This document shows, piece by piece, positions 1 to 8,788 of a DNA stretch of 64,000 bases; position 1 is the stretch's first letter; every line of letters starts with the position of its first letter. Where the stretch lies: positions 62,001-126,000 of the forward strand of contig NZ_CP070371.1 in assembly GCF_016919705.1 (NCBI RefSeq), given 5' to 3'. The stretch comes from Paracoccus methylovorus (lineage in GTDB: Bacteria; Pseudomonadota; Alphaproteobacteria; Rhodobacterales; Rhodobacteraceae). The notes under the pieces are model-generated. The model made no database searches. It saw nothing but the letters and a program-made list of their open reading frames with translations, and was not told where the DNA came from. The position numbers and the translations under genes were made by a program.

Positions 1-1
1 T

Positions 2-595
2 CATCATGGCAACCTGCGTCAGGCCTTGGTCGAGGCAACGGTGCAGTTGATCGAGGAAAAAGGTCCGCAGGCATTTACCCTGGCCGAGGCCGCTCGACTG
101 GCCGGCGTCAGCGCAGCCGCTCCCTATCGCCACTTTACCGGGCGTGAGGAATTGCTGGAAGAAGTTGCCAGGCAAGGGTTTGTGGAATTTGCCGACCGTC
201 TTGAGGCAGCCTTTGACGAGGGGCGACCGCGTCCGCTGACCGCTTTTTTGCGTATGGGGCAGGAATACCTGAATTTCGCCGCCGAGCGCCGCGGATCATA
301 CATGGCCATGTTCGAATCCGGTCTTTCAATTGCCGGCAATGCCGGACTGTCGCAGGCTTCAGAACGCGCACGCGGCGTTCTGGTGCGTGGGGCCGAGGCG
401 CTGTTTGCGCAACTGCCCCACAGTCGCCGCCCGCCGCCGGGCATGGTCGCCGATCATATCTGGTCGCTAAGCCATGGCGTCGTCGAATTGTTCGGCCGCG
501 GCAAGCCCGGCTCTCGTTCCCCGATCTCGGCGGCGGATATGCTGGAAAGCGGTGCGCTGATTTATCTGCGCGGGCTGGGCGTGATCTCCGATTAG
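2..595 (+). CDS. TetR/AcrR-family transcriptional regulator (5' end outside window)
   Basis: A DNA-binding repressor cut by the left window edge. The frame is open from base 2 and starts with HHGNLRQALVEA, the usual beginning of the TetR N-terminal helix, so only a few residues are missing; a TTG at 26 is not the real start. The helix-turn-helix is visible as TLAEAARLAGVSAAAPYRHF. The C-terminal half looks like the WHG-type ligand-binding domain. A perfect inverted repeat lies 60 bp after the stop, upstream of the next gene, and is a plausible operator for this protein. The ligand cannot be read from the sequence. Family is certain, function inferred. Confidence 0.85.
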   Translation, partial: HHGNLRQALVEATVQLIEEKGPQAFTLAEAARLAGVSAAAPYRHFTGREELLEEVARQGFVEFADRLEAAFDEGRPRPLTAFLRMGQEYLNFAAERRGSYMAMFESGLSIAGNAGLSQASERARGVLVRGAEALFAQLPHSRRPPPGMVADHIWSLSHGVVELFGRGKPGSRSPISAADMLESGALIYLRGLGVISD

Positions 596-655
596 AACGA
601 CCCCGACCAAAAATTTTCGCCTGATCTCTTGAACACGAGTCGCTATGCTCTATTT

Positions 656-680
656 ATGTAAATGTGATTAACATTTACAT
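656..680. promoter_or_regulatory. Perfect 10-bp inverted repeat with 5-bp centre, operator candidate
   Basis: Arms ATGTAAATGT (656-665) and ACATTTACAT (671-680) are exact reverse complements around GATTA. The site sits 15 bp before the ATG at 696 and overlaps a possible -10 (TATTTA, 651-656) placed 16 bp after TTGAAC (629-634). Its size and place fit a repressor operator. The neighbouring TetR protein is the obvious but unproven candidate. Confidence 0.6.
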
Positions 681-695
681 CGGAAAGGGACCGCA

Positions 696-1112
696 ATGAA
701 CACTGACATCGCCCCGCGCCCCTCCGTCCTTGATCGGCTTGGCGCGATGCTTGCCGGTATCCGGGACTGGCTGGATGAACGCGGGAAGGGCGCATGGATC
801 GCCGCAATGATCCTAGCCTTTATCGCCTGCTGGCCCTTGGGCCTTGCCGTTCTGGGCTACATGATTTGGAGCAAACGCATGTTTTCCTGCCGCCACCGCC
901 ATCATCATCACCGTCACAGCAATAGCCGCGGTTTCGCGGCGCCGACGGGCAACATCGCCTTCGATGCCTATCGCGAAGAGACGCTGAAGCGGTTGGAGGA
1001 TGAGCATCGCGAGTTCCTCGACTTCCTGCAAAAGCTGCGCGAAGCCAAGGACAAGGCCGAGTTCGACCAGTTCATGCAAAGCCGCAACGAACCGAACGAA
1101 CTGCAAAGCTGA
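696..1112 (+). CDS. DUF2852 family membrane protein
   Basis: A 138-aa protein of the DUF2852 family, common in Rhodobacteraceae and of unknown function. The N-terminal third holds a hydrophobic segment (about residues 33-55, GKGAWIAAMILAFIACWPLG then LAVLGYMIW). A striking His/Arg cluster, CRHRHHHHRHSNS, follows at about residues 66-78, and then a charged helical C-terminus (about 85-130). The start ATG has GGAAAGG 9 bp upstream. The His cluster could bind metal, but this is only an inference. Expression probably depends on the palindrome just upstream, and a strong hairpin terminator follows the gene. Confidence 0.8.
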   Translation: MNTDIAPRPSVLDRLGAMLAGIRDWLDERGKGAWIAAMILAFIACWPLGLAVLGYMIWSKRMFSCRHRHHHHRHSNSRGFAAPTGNIAFDAYREETLKRLEDEHREFLDFLQKLREAKDKAEFDQFMQSRNEPNELQS

Positions 1113-1120
1113 TGCGAAAC

Positions 1121-1146
1121 GGGCCGGGGTTCACCCGGCCCTTTTT
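1121..1146 (+). terminator. Intrinsic terminator between convergent genes
   Basis: GGGCCGGG (1121-1128) pairs with CCCGGCCC (1134-1141) and is followed by TTTTT (1142-1146). It ends the DUF2852 transcript. The T run touches the stop codon of the convergent gshA gene. Confidence 0.85.
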
Positions 1147-2525
1147 CAATAAGAGTATTCGGAATAGATGCGGCTCAGATCGCCAGCCCATTCGCCTTGA
1201 TACTTTGCCAAAAGTTCGTCGGCGGGAACCATCCCGGTGTCGACACTCTCCTTGAGCGTGTTCAGGAAATGCGTCTCGTCCGGGACCAGCCCGCCGGAGC
1301 CGACCTGCGCCCGCGCCTTCAACCCGGCTTCCGAGATCGCCAGCACTTCGCGCGCCAGATCCTGGATCCGCAGGCCGTTCACCTCGGCATCCAGCGCAAA
1401 GCGCCCCGCGCCTTGCCGCCATGCCTCGCGCGTCTCTGCATCCCAAGCCTTGACCAGATCCCAGGCCGCATCCAGCGCCGACTGGTCGTAAAGCAGCCCG
1501 ACCCAAAGTGCCGGCAGCGCGCAAAGCCGCCGCCAGGGGCCGCCGTCCGCACCGCGCATCTCGATGAATTTCTTGACGCGGGCTTCGGGAAAAACGGTGG
1601 TCAGGTGATCGGCCCAATCCGACAGCGTCGGGATTTCGCCGGGCAGGGCGGGCAGTTTGCCTTGCATGAAATCGCGGAAGCTTTGCCCCAGCGCGTCGAT
1701 GTACTTGCCGTCGCGATAGACAAAATACATCGGCACATCGAGCACGTAATCGACCCAGCGTTCGTAACCGAAGCCCTCCTCGAAGGCAAAGGGCAGCATA
1801 CCGGTGCGCGCATCGTCGAGGTTTTGCCAGATATGCGCCCGCCAGCTTTTCCAGCCGTTCGGCTTGCCGTCCAGGAACGGCGAATTGGCAAACAGCGCAT
1901 TCGCCACCGGCTGCAAGGCCAGCGCCACCCGTAGCTTCTGCGCCATGTCCGTTTCGCTGGCGAAGTCCAGATTCACCTGTACCGTGCAGGTGCGGTACAT
2001 CATCTGCGTGCCCAGCGTGCCGACCCGGCCCATGTAGTCGGTCATCAGCCGGTAACGGCCCTTGGGCATCATCGGCATCTGGTCCTGTGTCCAGATTGGT
2101 GCGGCGCCAAGGCCGATAAAACCGGCGCCCAATTCGTCGGCGACGGCGCGGACCTCGGCCAGATGTTGGTTCACCTCGTCGCAGGTTTGGTGGATGGTTT
2201 CCAGCGGTGCGCCCGAAAGCTCCAACTGGCCGCCGGGTTCCAGGCTGACATTGGCGCCGTTGCGTTCCAACCCGATGATTTTGCCTGCCTCAAGCACCGG
2301 GGTCCAGCCGAACCGTTCGCGCAGGCCATCCAGCATGGCCTTGACCGAGGGCTGACCGGCAGGCGCCTCATAGGGCAGCGGCATCAGGTCGGAGTGTCGA
2401 TAGCCGAATTTTTCGTGCTCGGTGCCGATCCGCCAGTCTTGCCGGGGTTTTTCGCCCGACGCGATATATTCGACCAGCTGTTCGGGACGTTCGATCGGGC
2501 CGCCGCCCTGTTGGGGTATGGACAT
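1146..2525 (-). CDS. gshA: Glutamate--cysteine ligase
   Basis: ATP-dependent ligation of L-glutamate and L-cysteine, the first step of glutathione synthesis, in the cytosol. The 459-aa protein has the length of the plant/alphaproteobacterial GCS2-type enzyme. Recognisable stretches are IGTEHEKFGYR near the N-terminus and GAPIWTQDQMPMMPKGRYRL in the middle. The start chosen is the ATG at 2525 (MSIPQQGGGP), with GAAAGG upstream; the open frame runs 13 codons further but lacks family similarity there. It is convergent with DUF2852, sharing the terminator region. The next gene upstream ends 50 bp away on the same strand, so the genes may be cotranscribed. Confidence 0.93.
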   Translation of the reverse strand: MSIPQQGGGPIERPEQLVEYIASGEKPRQDWRIGTEHEKFGYRHSDLMPLPYEAPAGQPSVKAMLDGLRERFGWTPVLEAGKIIGLERNGANVSLEPGGQLELSGAPLETIHQTCDEVNQHLAEVRAVADELGAGFIGLGAAPIWTQDQMPMMPKGRYRLMTDYMGRVGTLGTQMMYRTCTVQVNLDFASETDMAQKLRVALALQPVANALFANSPFLDGKPNGWKSWRAHIWQNLDDARTGMLPFAFEEGFGYERWVDYVLDVPMYFVYRDGKYIDALGQSFRDFMQGKLPALPGEIPTLSDWADHLTTVFPEARVKKFIEMRGADGGPWRRLCALPALWVGLLYDQSALDAAWDLVKAWDAETREAWRQGAGRFALDAEVNGLRIQDLAREVLAISEAGLKARAQVGSGGLVPDETHFLNTLKESVDTGMVPADELLAKYQGEWAGDLSRIYSEYSY

Positions 2526-2574
2526 CGGTGGCCTTTCATCTGCCTTGCCAGCCACAGGTGGCAAGCAAGGCGCG

Positions 2575-3090
2575 TCAAGTCAAGCGGGCGCGCGCGGGCC
2601 TCGTCCAAACGGTTTGGATCGTGGGTGCATCCGGGGCCAGTGCCGAGGCGAGCCGCCCCATCTCGATCCCCGGCAGAGCAGCGAAGGCGTCGGCAAGACG
2701 CTCGGCCCCGGCGGCATCGATGGGTATCAGCAGCGCCTGCGCGTCAACGCTTTTCAGCCGCCAGTGACGGCGGCCGTTCAGGCGCATCAACCGGATCTCG
2801 TTCAACTCGCGCAGCGCGATCTCTCCGCCCAAAAGCCGGTTCGGGGAAAGATAGCGGATTGCACCCTCGTCCAGCTCGACCATGCCGGGTCCCAGCGTAT
2901 CGTGACGGAACCGCATCCGGCGCCGCGCGTCCAAGGCCCAAAGCGCCGAGGCCCCCGCAATCGCCGCCCCGATGGGCCAAAGGATCCAGCCGCCCAGCGA
3001 AAACACCCATAACCCGAAGGCGGTGGCGACCAGCGCGCTGCCGGTCTCGGCCCAGGGGCGCAGCTTTTCGGCCAGCTCGGGGCGGATCAT
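2575..3090 (-). CDS. Small membrane protein, function unknown
   Basis: A 171-aa protein with two hydrophobic helices near the N-terminus (about residues 18-35 and 37-52), then a soluble part resembling bacterial PH-like or photosynthetic-complex-assembly-type domains (VELDEGAIRYLSPN... ELNEIRL). I do not recognise a defined family with confidence. Its ATG overlaps the stop of the acetyltransferase gene by ATGA, so it is translated as the last-but-one gene of a dapE-acetyltransferase-membrane protein-gshA run on the minus strand. Confidence 0.7.
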   Translation of the reverse strand: MIRPELAEKLRPWAETGSALVATAFGLWVFSLGGWILWPIGAAIAGASALWALDARRRMRFRHDTLGPGMVELDEGAIRYLSPNRLLGGEIALRELNEIRLMRLNGRRHWRLKSVDAQALLIPIDAAGAERLADAFAALPGIEMGRLASALAPDAPTIQTVWTRPARARLT

Positions 3091-3506
3091 CCCAGATCCT
3101 GCGTCATGTCCCTGTGCGGGATGCCTGCATCGTCATATTCCGGCCCAAATGCGGTGAAGCCCAGCTTTTCGTAAAAGCCGATGGCGTGGGTCTGGGCCCC
3201 CAGTTTGGCGCGCGAGATGCCCCGGATGGTGCGCAATTCGTCCAACGCGGCGCGGATCAATGCAGCGCCGGCACCGGTGCCGCGTGCGGGTTTCAGGACG
3301 GCGACGCGACCGATCTTGCCGGTCGCACCCTCGATCAGGATGCGGGCGGTACCGATGGGCCGGCCGCCCTTGTCGCGCGCCAGCAGATGGATCGCCGTGC
3401 TGTCGCGGCCGTCCCATTCCTCGGCCTCGGGAACGGATTGCTCTACGATGAAGACCTCGCGCCGGATCGCACGGCAGGTCGCAAGGTCGGTGGTCTTTTC
3501 GATCAT
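3087..3506 (-). CDS. GNAT-family N-acetyltransferase
   Basis: A 139-aa single-domain GNAT enzyme of the ElaA-like kind. The acetyl-CoA loop is visible as [20 protein letters not shown] (about residues 75-94), and the typical ending [15 protein letters not shown] is present. The N-terminus [20 protein letters not shown] is characteristic of this subgroup. The substrate is unknown. It overlaps dapE upstream (ATGA at 3503-3506) and the membrane protein downstream by the same kind of 4-bp junction, indicating translational coupling. Confidence 0.88.
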   Translation of the reverse strand: MIEKTTDLATCRAIRREVFIVEQSVPEAEEWDGRDSTAIHLLARDKGGRPIGTARILIEGATGKIGRVAVLKPARGTGAGAALIRAALDELRTIRGISRAKLGAQTHAIGFYEKLGFTAFGPEYDDAGIPHRDMTQDLG

Positions 3507-4651
3507 GCGAAGTAACGCTCCAAGATGCGGCGATAGATGCGGGCAAGCTGGCGGACCTGATCGGCTGGCACGCGCTCATCCACCTGATGCATGAAATGTC
3601 CCACCAGCCCGAATTCAAGCACCGGGCAGTGATCCTTGACGAAACGCGCGTCCGAAGTGCCGCCCGAGGTGGAGAGCACGGGATCAAGCCCGGTTTCCTC
3701 GCGCACCACGCCGGCGACCAGATCGACGAAGGGGCCGGGTTTCGTCAGAAAGCTTTCACCGGACACATCGGTCGAGATGGCGAAATCCACCTTGGTTTCG
3801 GCCGAGATCGCTGCCGCCCGCGCCCGGATCATGCGGTCGAGGCTATCCGGTGTATGCGCATCGTTGAAGCGGATGTTGATCGTGGCCCGCACCCGTTCGG
3901 GGATCACGTTCGAGGCCGGGTTGTCGCAATCCACCGTCGTCACCTGCAGCCCCGATGGGTCGAAATGCGCGGTCCCTTCGTCCAGCGGCTGGGCTGTCAA
4001 CTCGTGCAGCAGCCGCAGCAGCGCATGGACGGGGTTGCGGGCGCGATGCGGATAGGCGGCATGGCCCTGAATGCCATGCGCCTCGACCTGCAAGGTCATC
4101 GAGCCGCGGCGGCCGATCTTGATCATCTCGCCCATGCGGTCGGGGTTCGATGGTTCGCCGACGATGCAGACGTCCATCCGCTCGTCCCGCGCCGCCATCC
4201 AGTCCAGCAGGGCGCGGGTGCCATGCTTGCCCGGCCCCTCTTCGTCGCCGGTGATGGTCAGGACCACCGCGCCGTCGGGGGGCGGGGTTTCGGTCACAAA
4301 GCCGATGGCGGCGGCGACAAAGGCCGCGACGCCGGATTTCATGTCGGTGGCGCCCCGGCCCCAGATCCAGCCGTCGGCCTCGTGCCCCGAAAAAGGCGGA
4401 TGCGTCCAGCTTGCCGGATCGCCGGGCGGCACCACATCGGTATGGCCGTTGAAGCCAAAGGTCCTGACGCCCCTGGCCCCCCAGCGCGCGAACAGGTTCG
4501 GCACACCCTCGCGGTCCACGCGGTGGCATTCGAAACCAGCCGAACCCAGCACCTGTTCCAGCAGGATCAGCGCGCCGCCTTCGTCGGGTGTGACCGAGGG
4601 GCAGCGGATCAATCTTGCAGTCAGTTGGGCGGGGTCGGGGATCAGGGTCAT
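3503..4651 (-). CDS. dapE: Succinyl-diaminopimelate desuccinylase
   Basis: Hydrolyses N-succinyl-LL-diaminopimelate in the lysine/diaminopimelate pathway, feeding peptidoglycan and lysine. The 382-aa length fits DapE of the M20 metallopeptidase family. Zinc ligands and catalytic residues are visible: GHTDVV (His70/Asp72), [10 protein letters not shown] (Asp103), [12 protein letters not shown] (Glu137/138), [12 protein letters not shown] and a C-terminal [13 protein letters not shown]. The ATG at 4651 begins the gene, with GAAAGG upstream. It is first in an overlapping run with the GNAT and membrane protein genes. Confidence 0.95.
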   Translation of the reverse strand: MTLIPDPAQLTARLIRCPSVTPDEGGALILLEQVLGSAGFECHRVDREGVPNLFARWGARGVRTFGFNGHTDVVPPGDPASWTHPPFSGHEADGWIWGRGATDMKSGVAAFVAAAIGFVTETPPPDGAVVLTITGDEEGPGKHGTRALLDWMAARDERMDVCIVGEPSNPDRMGEMIKIGRRGSMTLQVEAHGIQGHAAYPHRARNPVHALLRLLHELTAQPLDEGTAHFDPSGLQVTTVDCDNPASNVIPERVRATINIRFNDAHTPDSLDRMIRARAAAISAETKVDFAISTDVSGESFLTKPGPFVDLVAGVVREETGLDPVLSTSGGTSDARFVKDHCPVLEFGLVGHFMHQVDERVPADQVRQLARIYRRILERYFA

Positions 4652-4678
4652 GACGGGCCTTTCGCTATTGGCTTGTGG

Positions 4679-5452
4679 TTACACCGGCGGGGCTGCAAGC
4701 TCCAGCGCGCGGCGCAGCAGGTTGGCACCGGTCACCACCAGCAGGACCAGCGTCCAGCGCCGGAACTGCGCCACATTCAGCCGGTCATGCGCCAGATAGC
4801 CCAACCCCATTCCGACCAGTGCCGGGAGCACTAGAATTGCGGAAAACGGCAATGTCTGGGCGTTCAACAGCCCCGAGTGAATATGCGAAAGCGTCAGCAC
4901 CGCCGCGCCGATAAAGAACACCACGCCCTGCACCCGCATCTGTTCGTCCTTGGGTACATGCAGGGACAAAAGCATGACCAGAAGCGGCGGTCCCCAGATG
5001 CCCGATATGCCACCGATCAGGCCGCCGATCACGCCGGTCGCGATCTCCATCCGGCGGCGATGGTGCACGGGCAGGGCCATGCTGCGGCCCATGATCTGCC
5101 ATAGTGCGAAAAGCGTGATGGGCAGGCCGATCAGCGCATACATCAGCCATTGCGGGACGCGCGTGGCGAAAAAGGCGCTGACCGGGATGAACAGCACCAC
5201 CATGCCGACATGCCAGCGCCAATCCCATGTCGCCTGGAACGCGGGTCTCCAGCCCTGACGCAAAGCCTGGCGGATATTGGTGACCAGCACCGGCAGGATC
5301 ACCGCCGCCAGCGCCTGTTGCGCGGGCAGAAAGGACCCCAGCGCCGCCAGCATGATCATCGGCATGGCAAAGCCGATGGCGCCTTTCACGAAGCCAGAGA
5401 AAAGCGTGACCGCGATGGCGGTCCAGAAGTGGAATGGATCAAGGCCGAACAT
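4679..5452 (-). CDS. TauE/SafE family sulfite exporter-like membrane protein
   Basis: A 257-aa integral membrane protein with about eight hydrophobic helices in the two-repeat TauE/SafE pattern (FSGFVKGAIGFAMPMIML at the N-terminus and a second glycine-rich GVIGGLIGGISGIWGPPLL in the middle). Members move sulfite, sulfoacetate or other small anions out of the cell; the substrate here cannot be told. The start is uncertain: ATG 5452 (MFGLDPFHFW) fits the family better than the 12-codon longer version from 5488, and neither has a strong ribosome site. It ends 27 bp before dapE on the same strand. Confidence 0.85.
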   Translation of the reverse strand: MFGLDPFHFWTAIAVTLFSGFVKGAIGFAMPMIMLAALGSFLPAQQALAAVILPVLVTNIRQALRQGWRPAFQATWDWRWHVGMVVLFIPVSAFFATRVPQWLMYALIGLPITLFALWQIMGRSMALPVHHRRRMEIATGVIGGLIGGISGIWGPPLLVMLLSLHVPKDEQMRVQGVVFFIGAAVLTLSHIHSGLLNAQTLPFSAILVLPALVGMGLGYLAHDRLNVAQFRRWTLVLLVVTGANLLRRALELAAPPV

Positions 5453-5566
5453 GGGCCGCAAGTTGCTGTGCCGCGTGATCCTCTGCAAGGGCCGTTATCG
5501 TCTCGCGGTGAAACTGCTGGGCGACCCGGATAAGGCGGAGAGGAGGCGCAGGCGGATCGGTCAACC

Positions 5567-5605
5567 TTTGCAACATTTGCAATTGGCACGGAATCCCTTT
5601 GCAAT
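5567..5605. promoter_or_regulatory. Three TTTGCAA boxes upstream of the 2-methylcitrate operon
   Basis: TTTGCAAC (5567-5574), TTTGCAAT (5576-5583) and TTTGCAAT (5598-5605) lie 82-120 bp before the thioesterase start at 5687. A weaker half, CTGCAAAG, is at 5667-5674. TTTGCAAA is the recognition core of the short-chain fatty acyl-CoA regulator (ScfR) family, which includes RamB, PccR and mycobacterial PrpR. The operon function (propionyl-CoA use) matches. No ScfR gene is in this window, so the link is inferred from motif and context. Confidence 0.55.
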
Positions 5606-5686
5606 TCATCGCATTTTCAGTGCTTTATCCTTGGTTATTCGTTGTGAAAAGGTGGTCGGGCAAATCCTGCAAAGGTCTCCACCTCC

Positions 5687-6106
5687 ATGCCTGCAGCCCC
5701 TGACATTCGAATGATCGAGATGATCTTTCCCGACGCGGCGAACCATTACGGGACGCTGTTCGGCGGCAATGCGCTGTCGTTGCTGGCAAAGGCGGCCTTC
5801 GTCGCGGCCACCCGGCATGCGGGGGCGGCGGTGGTGATGGCCCGCTCGGAACGGGTGGATTTCACCACCCCGATCAGGGTGGGCGACATGCTGGAACTGA
5901 CCGCCCGCGTCACCCGCACCGGGCGCAGCTCCATGACGGTCGAGGTGACCGGCACCGTCAGCCCGATGGGCAATGCGCCTGCCCGCGCGGCACTGACAGG
6001 ACAATTCGAAATGGTGGCGGTGGATGCGGATGGTCGTCCGCAGCCCATCGCCCGCACCCCGGCCAAGACAGTTGCAACGAAGGACATCAGCAATGATCAC
6101 CCATGA
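5687..6106 (+). CDS. Acyl-CoA thioesterase, hotdog fold
   Basis: A 139-aa YciA/ACOT-type hotdog protein. The active-site helix is clear in [20 protein letters not shown] (about residues 24-43), followed by the beta strands around [19 protein letters not shown]. It hydrolyses acyl-CoA to free acid and CoA. It is the first gene of the prp group and overlaps prpD by 14 bp. A role in relieving propionyl-CoA or methylcitrate-cycle CoA-ester overload is plausible but inferred. The TTTGCAA boxes upstream probably control the whole operon. Confidence 0.88.
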   Translation: MPAAPDIRMIEMIFPDAANHYGTLFGGNALSLLAKAAFVAATRHAGAAVVMARSERVDFTTPIRVGDMLELTARVTRTGRSSMTVEVTGTVSPMGNAPARAALTGQFEMVAVDADGRPQPIARTPAKTVATKDISNDHP

Positions 6107-7604
6107 CGTGCGGACCTATAAATCCGCTGAATCCCTGCCGCGCGAAGATCAACTGGCGTGGAAGATCGCCCAGGTCGCGGCCGATCCGGTGGCGGTTGAA
6201 CCCGCCGTGACCGAGATGATCATTAACCGGATCATTGACAATGCAGCCGTGGCGGCGGCCTCGGTCGCGCGGCGCCCGGTGGCTTCGGCGCGGGCGCAGG
6301 CTCTGTGCCATCCGATGGCATCCGGCGCTACGGTCTTCGGCCTTGATGGCCAGACCCGCGTCTCGCCCGAATGGGCGGCCTGGGCGAACGGCACCGCGGT
6401 GCGGGAACTTGATTTTCACGACACCTTTCTGGCGGCGGATTATTCGCATCCCGGCGACAACATCCCGCCGATCCTTGCTGTCGCGCAGCACACCGGCCAA
6501 TCGGGTGCCGACCTGATCCGTGGCCTTGCGACCGGCTATGAAATTCAGGTGAATCTGGTGCGCGGGATCTGCCTGCACGAGCACAAGATCGATCATATTG
6601 CCCATTTGGGTCCCGCGGCGGCGGGCGGTATCGGCACGCTGCTGAACCTCCCTGCCGAGGTGATCTATCAGGCCGTGCAGCAGGCGCTGCATGTGACCAC
6701 CACCACCCGTCAGTCGCGGAAGGGCGAAATCTCAAGCTGGAAGGCCTTTGCCCCTGCCTTCGCCGGCAAGATGGCGATCGAGGCGGTGGATCGTGTGATG
6801 CGCGGCGAAGGCGCACCCAGCCCGGCATGGGAAGGCGAGGATGGTTTCATCGCCTTCCTGCTGTCGGGTCCGAACGCCCGCTATCAGGTGCTGCTGCCCG
6901 AAAAGGGCGAGGCCAAGCGTGCCATTCTGGACACCTATACCAAGGAGCATTCGGCGGAATATCAAAGCCAGGCGCTGATTGACCTTGCCCGCAAGATGGG
7001 ACCGCAGATCGGCGACCTTCGCCAGATTGACAGCATCGTGATCCATACCAGCCATCACACCCATTACGTGATCGGCACAGGTGCCAACGACCCGCAGAAG
7101 ATGGACCCGAAAGCGTCGCGCGAAACGCTGGATCATTCCATCATGTATATCTTCGCGGTCGCGCTGGAGGACGGTGGCTGGCACCATGAGAAATCCTATG
7201 CCCCCGAACGTGCGGGCCGCCCGGAAACCGTGGCGTTGTGGCACAAGATCTCGACCCTTGAGGATGCGGAATGGACGCGCCGCTATCACGCCCGCGATCC
7301 GAAGGAAAAGGCCTTCGGCGGCCGCGTCGAGGTAAGACTCAAGGATGGTCGCATCCTCACCGACGAACTTGCGCTGGCCGACGCCCATCCCGATGGCGCG
7401 CGTCCCTTCGTGCGCGAGAACTATGTCCGCAAATTCCTGACGCTCTCGGACGGGATCGTCGCGGGCGCCGAGCAGCAGCGCTTTCTTGATGCCGCGCAGG
7501 CGCTTACCACGCTGAAGGCGGGGGATCTGGGCGCGCTCAACTTCACCGTCGGGGCAGATCGCCTTGGTGCGGCCCGTCCCAGCGGAATCTTTGACTGGAA
7601 ATGA
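6093..7604 (+). CDS. prpD: 2-methylcitrate dehydratase, MmgE/PrpD family
   Basis: Dehydrates 2-methylcitrate to 2-methyl-cis-aconitate in the propionate-degrading 2-methylcitrate cycle. The 503-aa protein fits Prp[21 protein letters not shown] (about residues 109-128) and [20 protein letters not shown] are family hallmarks. The ATG at 6093 ([11 protein letters not shown]) has AAGGA 11 bp upstream and overlaps the thioesterase end. An in-frame extension upstream to 6024 lies within the thioesterase gene and has no family similarity. prpC follows after 10 bp. Confidence 0.93.
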   Translation: MITHDVRTYKSAESLPREDQLAWKIAQVAADPVAVEPAVTEMIINRIIDNAAVAAASVARRPVASARAQALCHPMASGATVFGLDGQTRVSPEWAAWANGTAVRELDFHDTFLAADYSHPGDNIPPILAVAQHTGQSGADLIRGLATGYEIQVNLVRGICLHEHKIDHIAHLGPAAAGGIGTLLNLPAEVIYQAVQQALHVTTTTRQSRKGEISSWKAFAPAFAGKMAIEAVDRVMRGEGAPSPAWEGEDGFIAFLLSGPNARYQVLLPEKGEAKRAILDTYTKEHSAEYQSQALIDLARKMGPQIGDLRQIDSIVIHTSHHTHYVIGTGANDPQKMDPKASRETLDHSIMYIFAVALEDGGWHHEKSYAPERAGRPETVALWHKISTLEDAEWTRRYHARDPKEKAFGGRVEVRLKDGRILTDELALADAHPDGARPFVRENYVRKFLTLSDGIVAGAEQQRFLDAAQALTTLKAGDLGALNFTVGADRLGAARPSGIFDWK

Positions 7605-7614
7605 GGAGGGAGAG

Positions 7615-8787
7615 ATGAGCGGTTCCGTCGTGAAACCGAAGAAATCCGTGGCGCTTTCCGGGGTGGTTGCGGGCAATACGGCGCTGTGCAGCGTCGGTCA
7701 GTCCGGCAATGACCTGCATTACCGGGGCTTTGACATCCTTGATCTGGCGGAGGCCTGCGAATTCGAGGAGGTTGCGCATCTGCTGGTCCACGGCAGCCTG
7801 CCGACCGCCCCGGAACTGCGCGCCTACAAGGCGAAACTCAAGGCCCTGCGAGGCCTGCCGAAAGCGGTGCGCGAGACGCTGGAGGCGATCCCTGCCGCCG
7901 CGCATCCGATGGATGTGCTGCGCTCGGGCGTGTCGGCGCTGGGCTGCGTGCTGCCCGAGGCTCATGACCACAATATCCCCGGCGCGCGTGACATCATCGA
8001 CCGGCTGATCGCCGCGCAAGGGTCAATGCTGCTCTATTGGCATCACTACGCACAGAACGGCCGCCGCATCGAGGTCGAGACCCAGGACGATACCGTGGCA
8101 GGCCATTTCCTGCACCTGCTGCACGATATGGCCCCCAGTGCGGCCGAGGTGCGGGCGATGCATACCACGCTGAACCTTTACGCCGAGCACGAGTTCAATG
8201 CCTCGACCTTTACCGCGCGCACCATCGCGGGCACCGGCTCGGATGTCTATTCCGCCATCGCCGGCGCCATCGGTGCGCTGCGCGGACCGAAACACGGCGG
8301 TGCGAACGAAGTCGCATTCGAAATCCAGAAACGCTACGCCGACCCTGATGAAGCCGAGGCCGATATTCGTGCCCGGATGGCCGCGAAAGAGGTCATCATC
8401 GGCTTCGGCCACCCGGTCTATACCATTGCCGATCCGCGCAATGCGGTGATCAAGCGGGTGGCAAAACAGCTTTCGGATGCTGCCGGATCGACCCGGATGT
8501 TCGACATCGCCGCGCGGATCGAGACGGTGATGATGGACGAGAAGCGGATGTTCCCGAACCTCGACTGGTATTCGGCAGTGTCTTATCACCTGCTGGGCGT
8601 ACCGACCGCCATGTTCACGCCGATCTTCGTCATCTCGCGCACCAGCGGATGGGGCGCGCATGTGGTCGAGCAGCGGCAGGACAACAAGATCATCCGTCCT
8701 TCGGCCAATTACATCGGGCCGGACAACCGCGCCTTTACCCCCATAGAACAGCGGGGCCTGCTGGCCGCGCCGCAACTGGAGGCCTGA
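7615..8787 (+). CDS. prpC: 2-methylcitrate synthase / citrate synthase family
   Basis: Condenses propionyl-CoA with oxaloacetate to 2-methylcitrate. The 390-aa enzyme carries citrate synthase landmarks: [13 protein letters not shown] (active-site His), [14 protein letters not shown] (second His), [15 protein letters not shown] (catalytic Asp) and [12 protein letters not shown] (substrate Arg). The start ATG at 7615 is preceded by GAGGAGGG. Location between prpD and prpB makes methylcitrate synthase the preferred call over housekeeping citrate synthase. One base separates it from prpB. Confidence 0.92.
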   Translation: MSGSVVKPKKSVALSGVVAGNTALCSVGQSGNDLHYRGFDILDLAEACEFEEVAHLLVHGSLPTAPELRAYKAKLKALRGLPKAVRETLEAIPAAAHPMDVLRSGVSALGCVLPEAHDHNIPGARDIIDRLIAAQGSMLLYWHHYAQNGRRIEVETQDDTVAGHFLHLLHDMAPSAAEVRAMHTTLNLYAEHEFNASTFTARTIAGTGSDVYSAIAGAIGALRGPKHGGANEVAFEIQKRYADPDEAEADIRARMAAKEVIIGFGHPVYTIADPRNAVIKRVAKQLSDAAGSTRMFDIAARIETVMMDEKRMFPNLDWYSAVSYHLLGVPTAMFTPIFVISRTSGWGAHVVEQRQDNKIIRPSANYIGPDNRAFTPIEQRGLLAAPQLEA

Positions 8788-8788
8788 C

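Noticed and set aside
2163..3515. Plus-strand open frame of 450 codons across gshA, membrane protein and acetyltransferase genes
   Set aside because: It crosses three well-supported minus-strand genes, and its translation is Arg/Pro-rich without domains.
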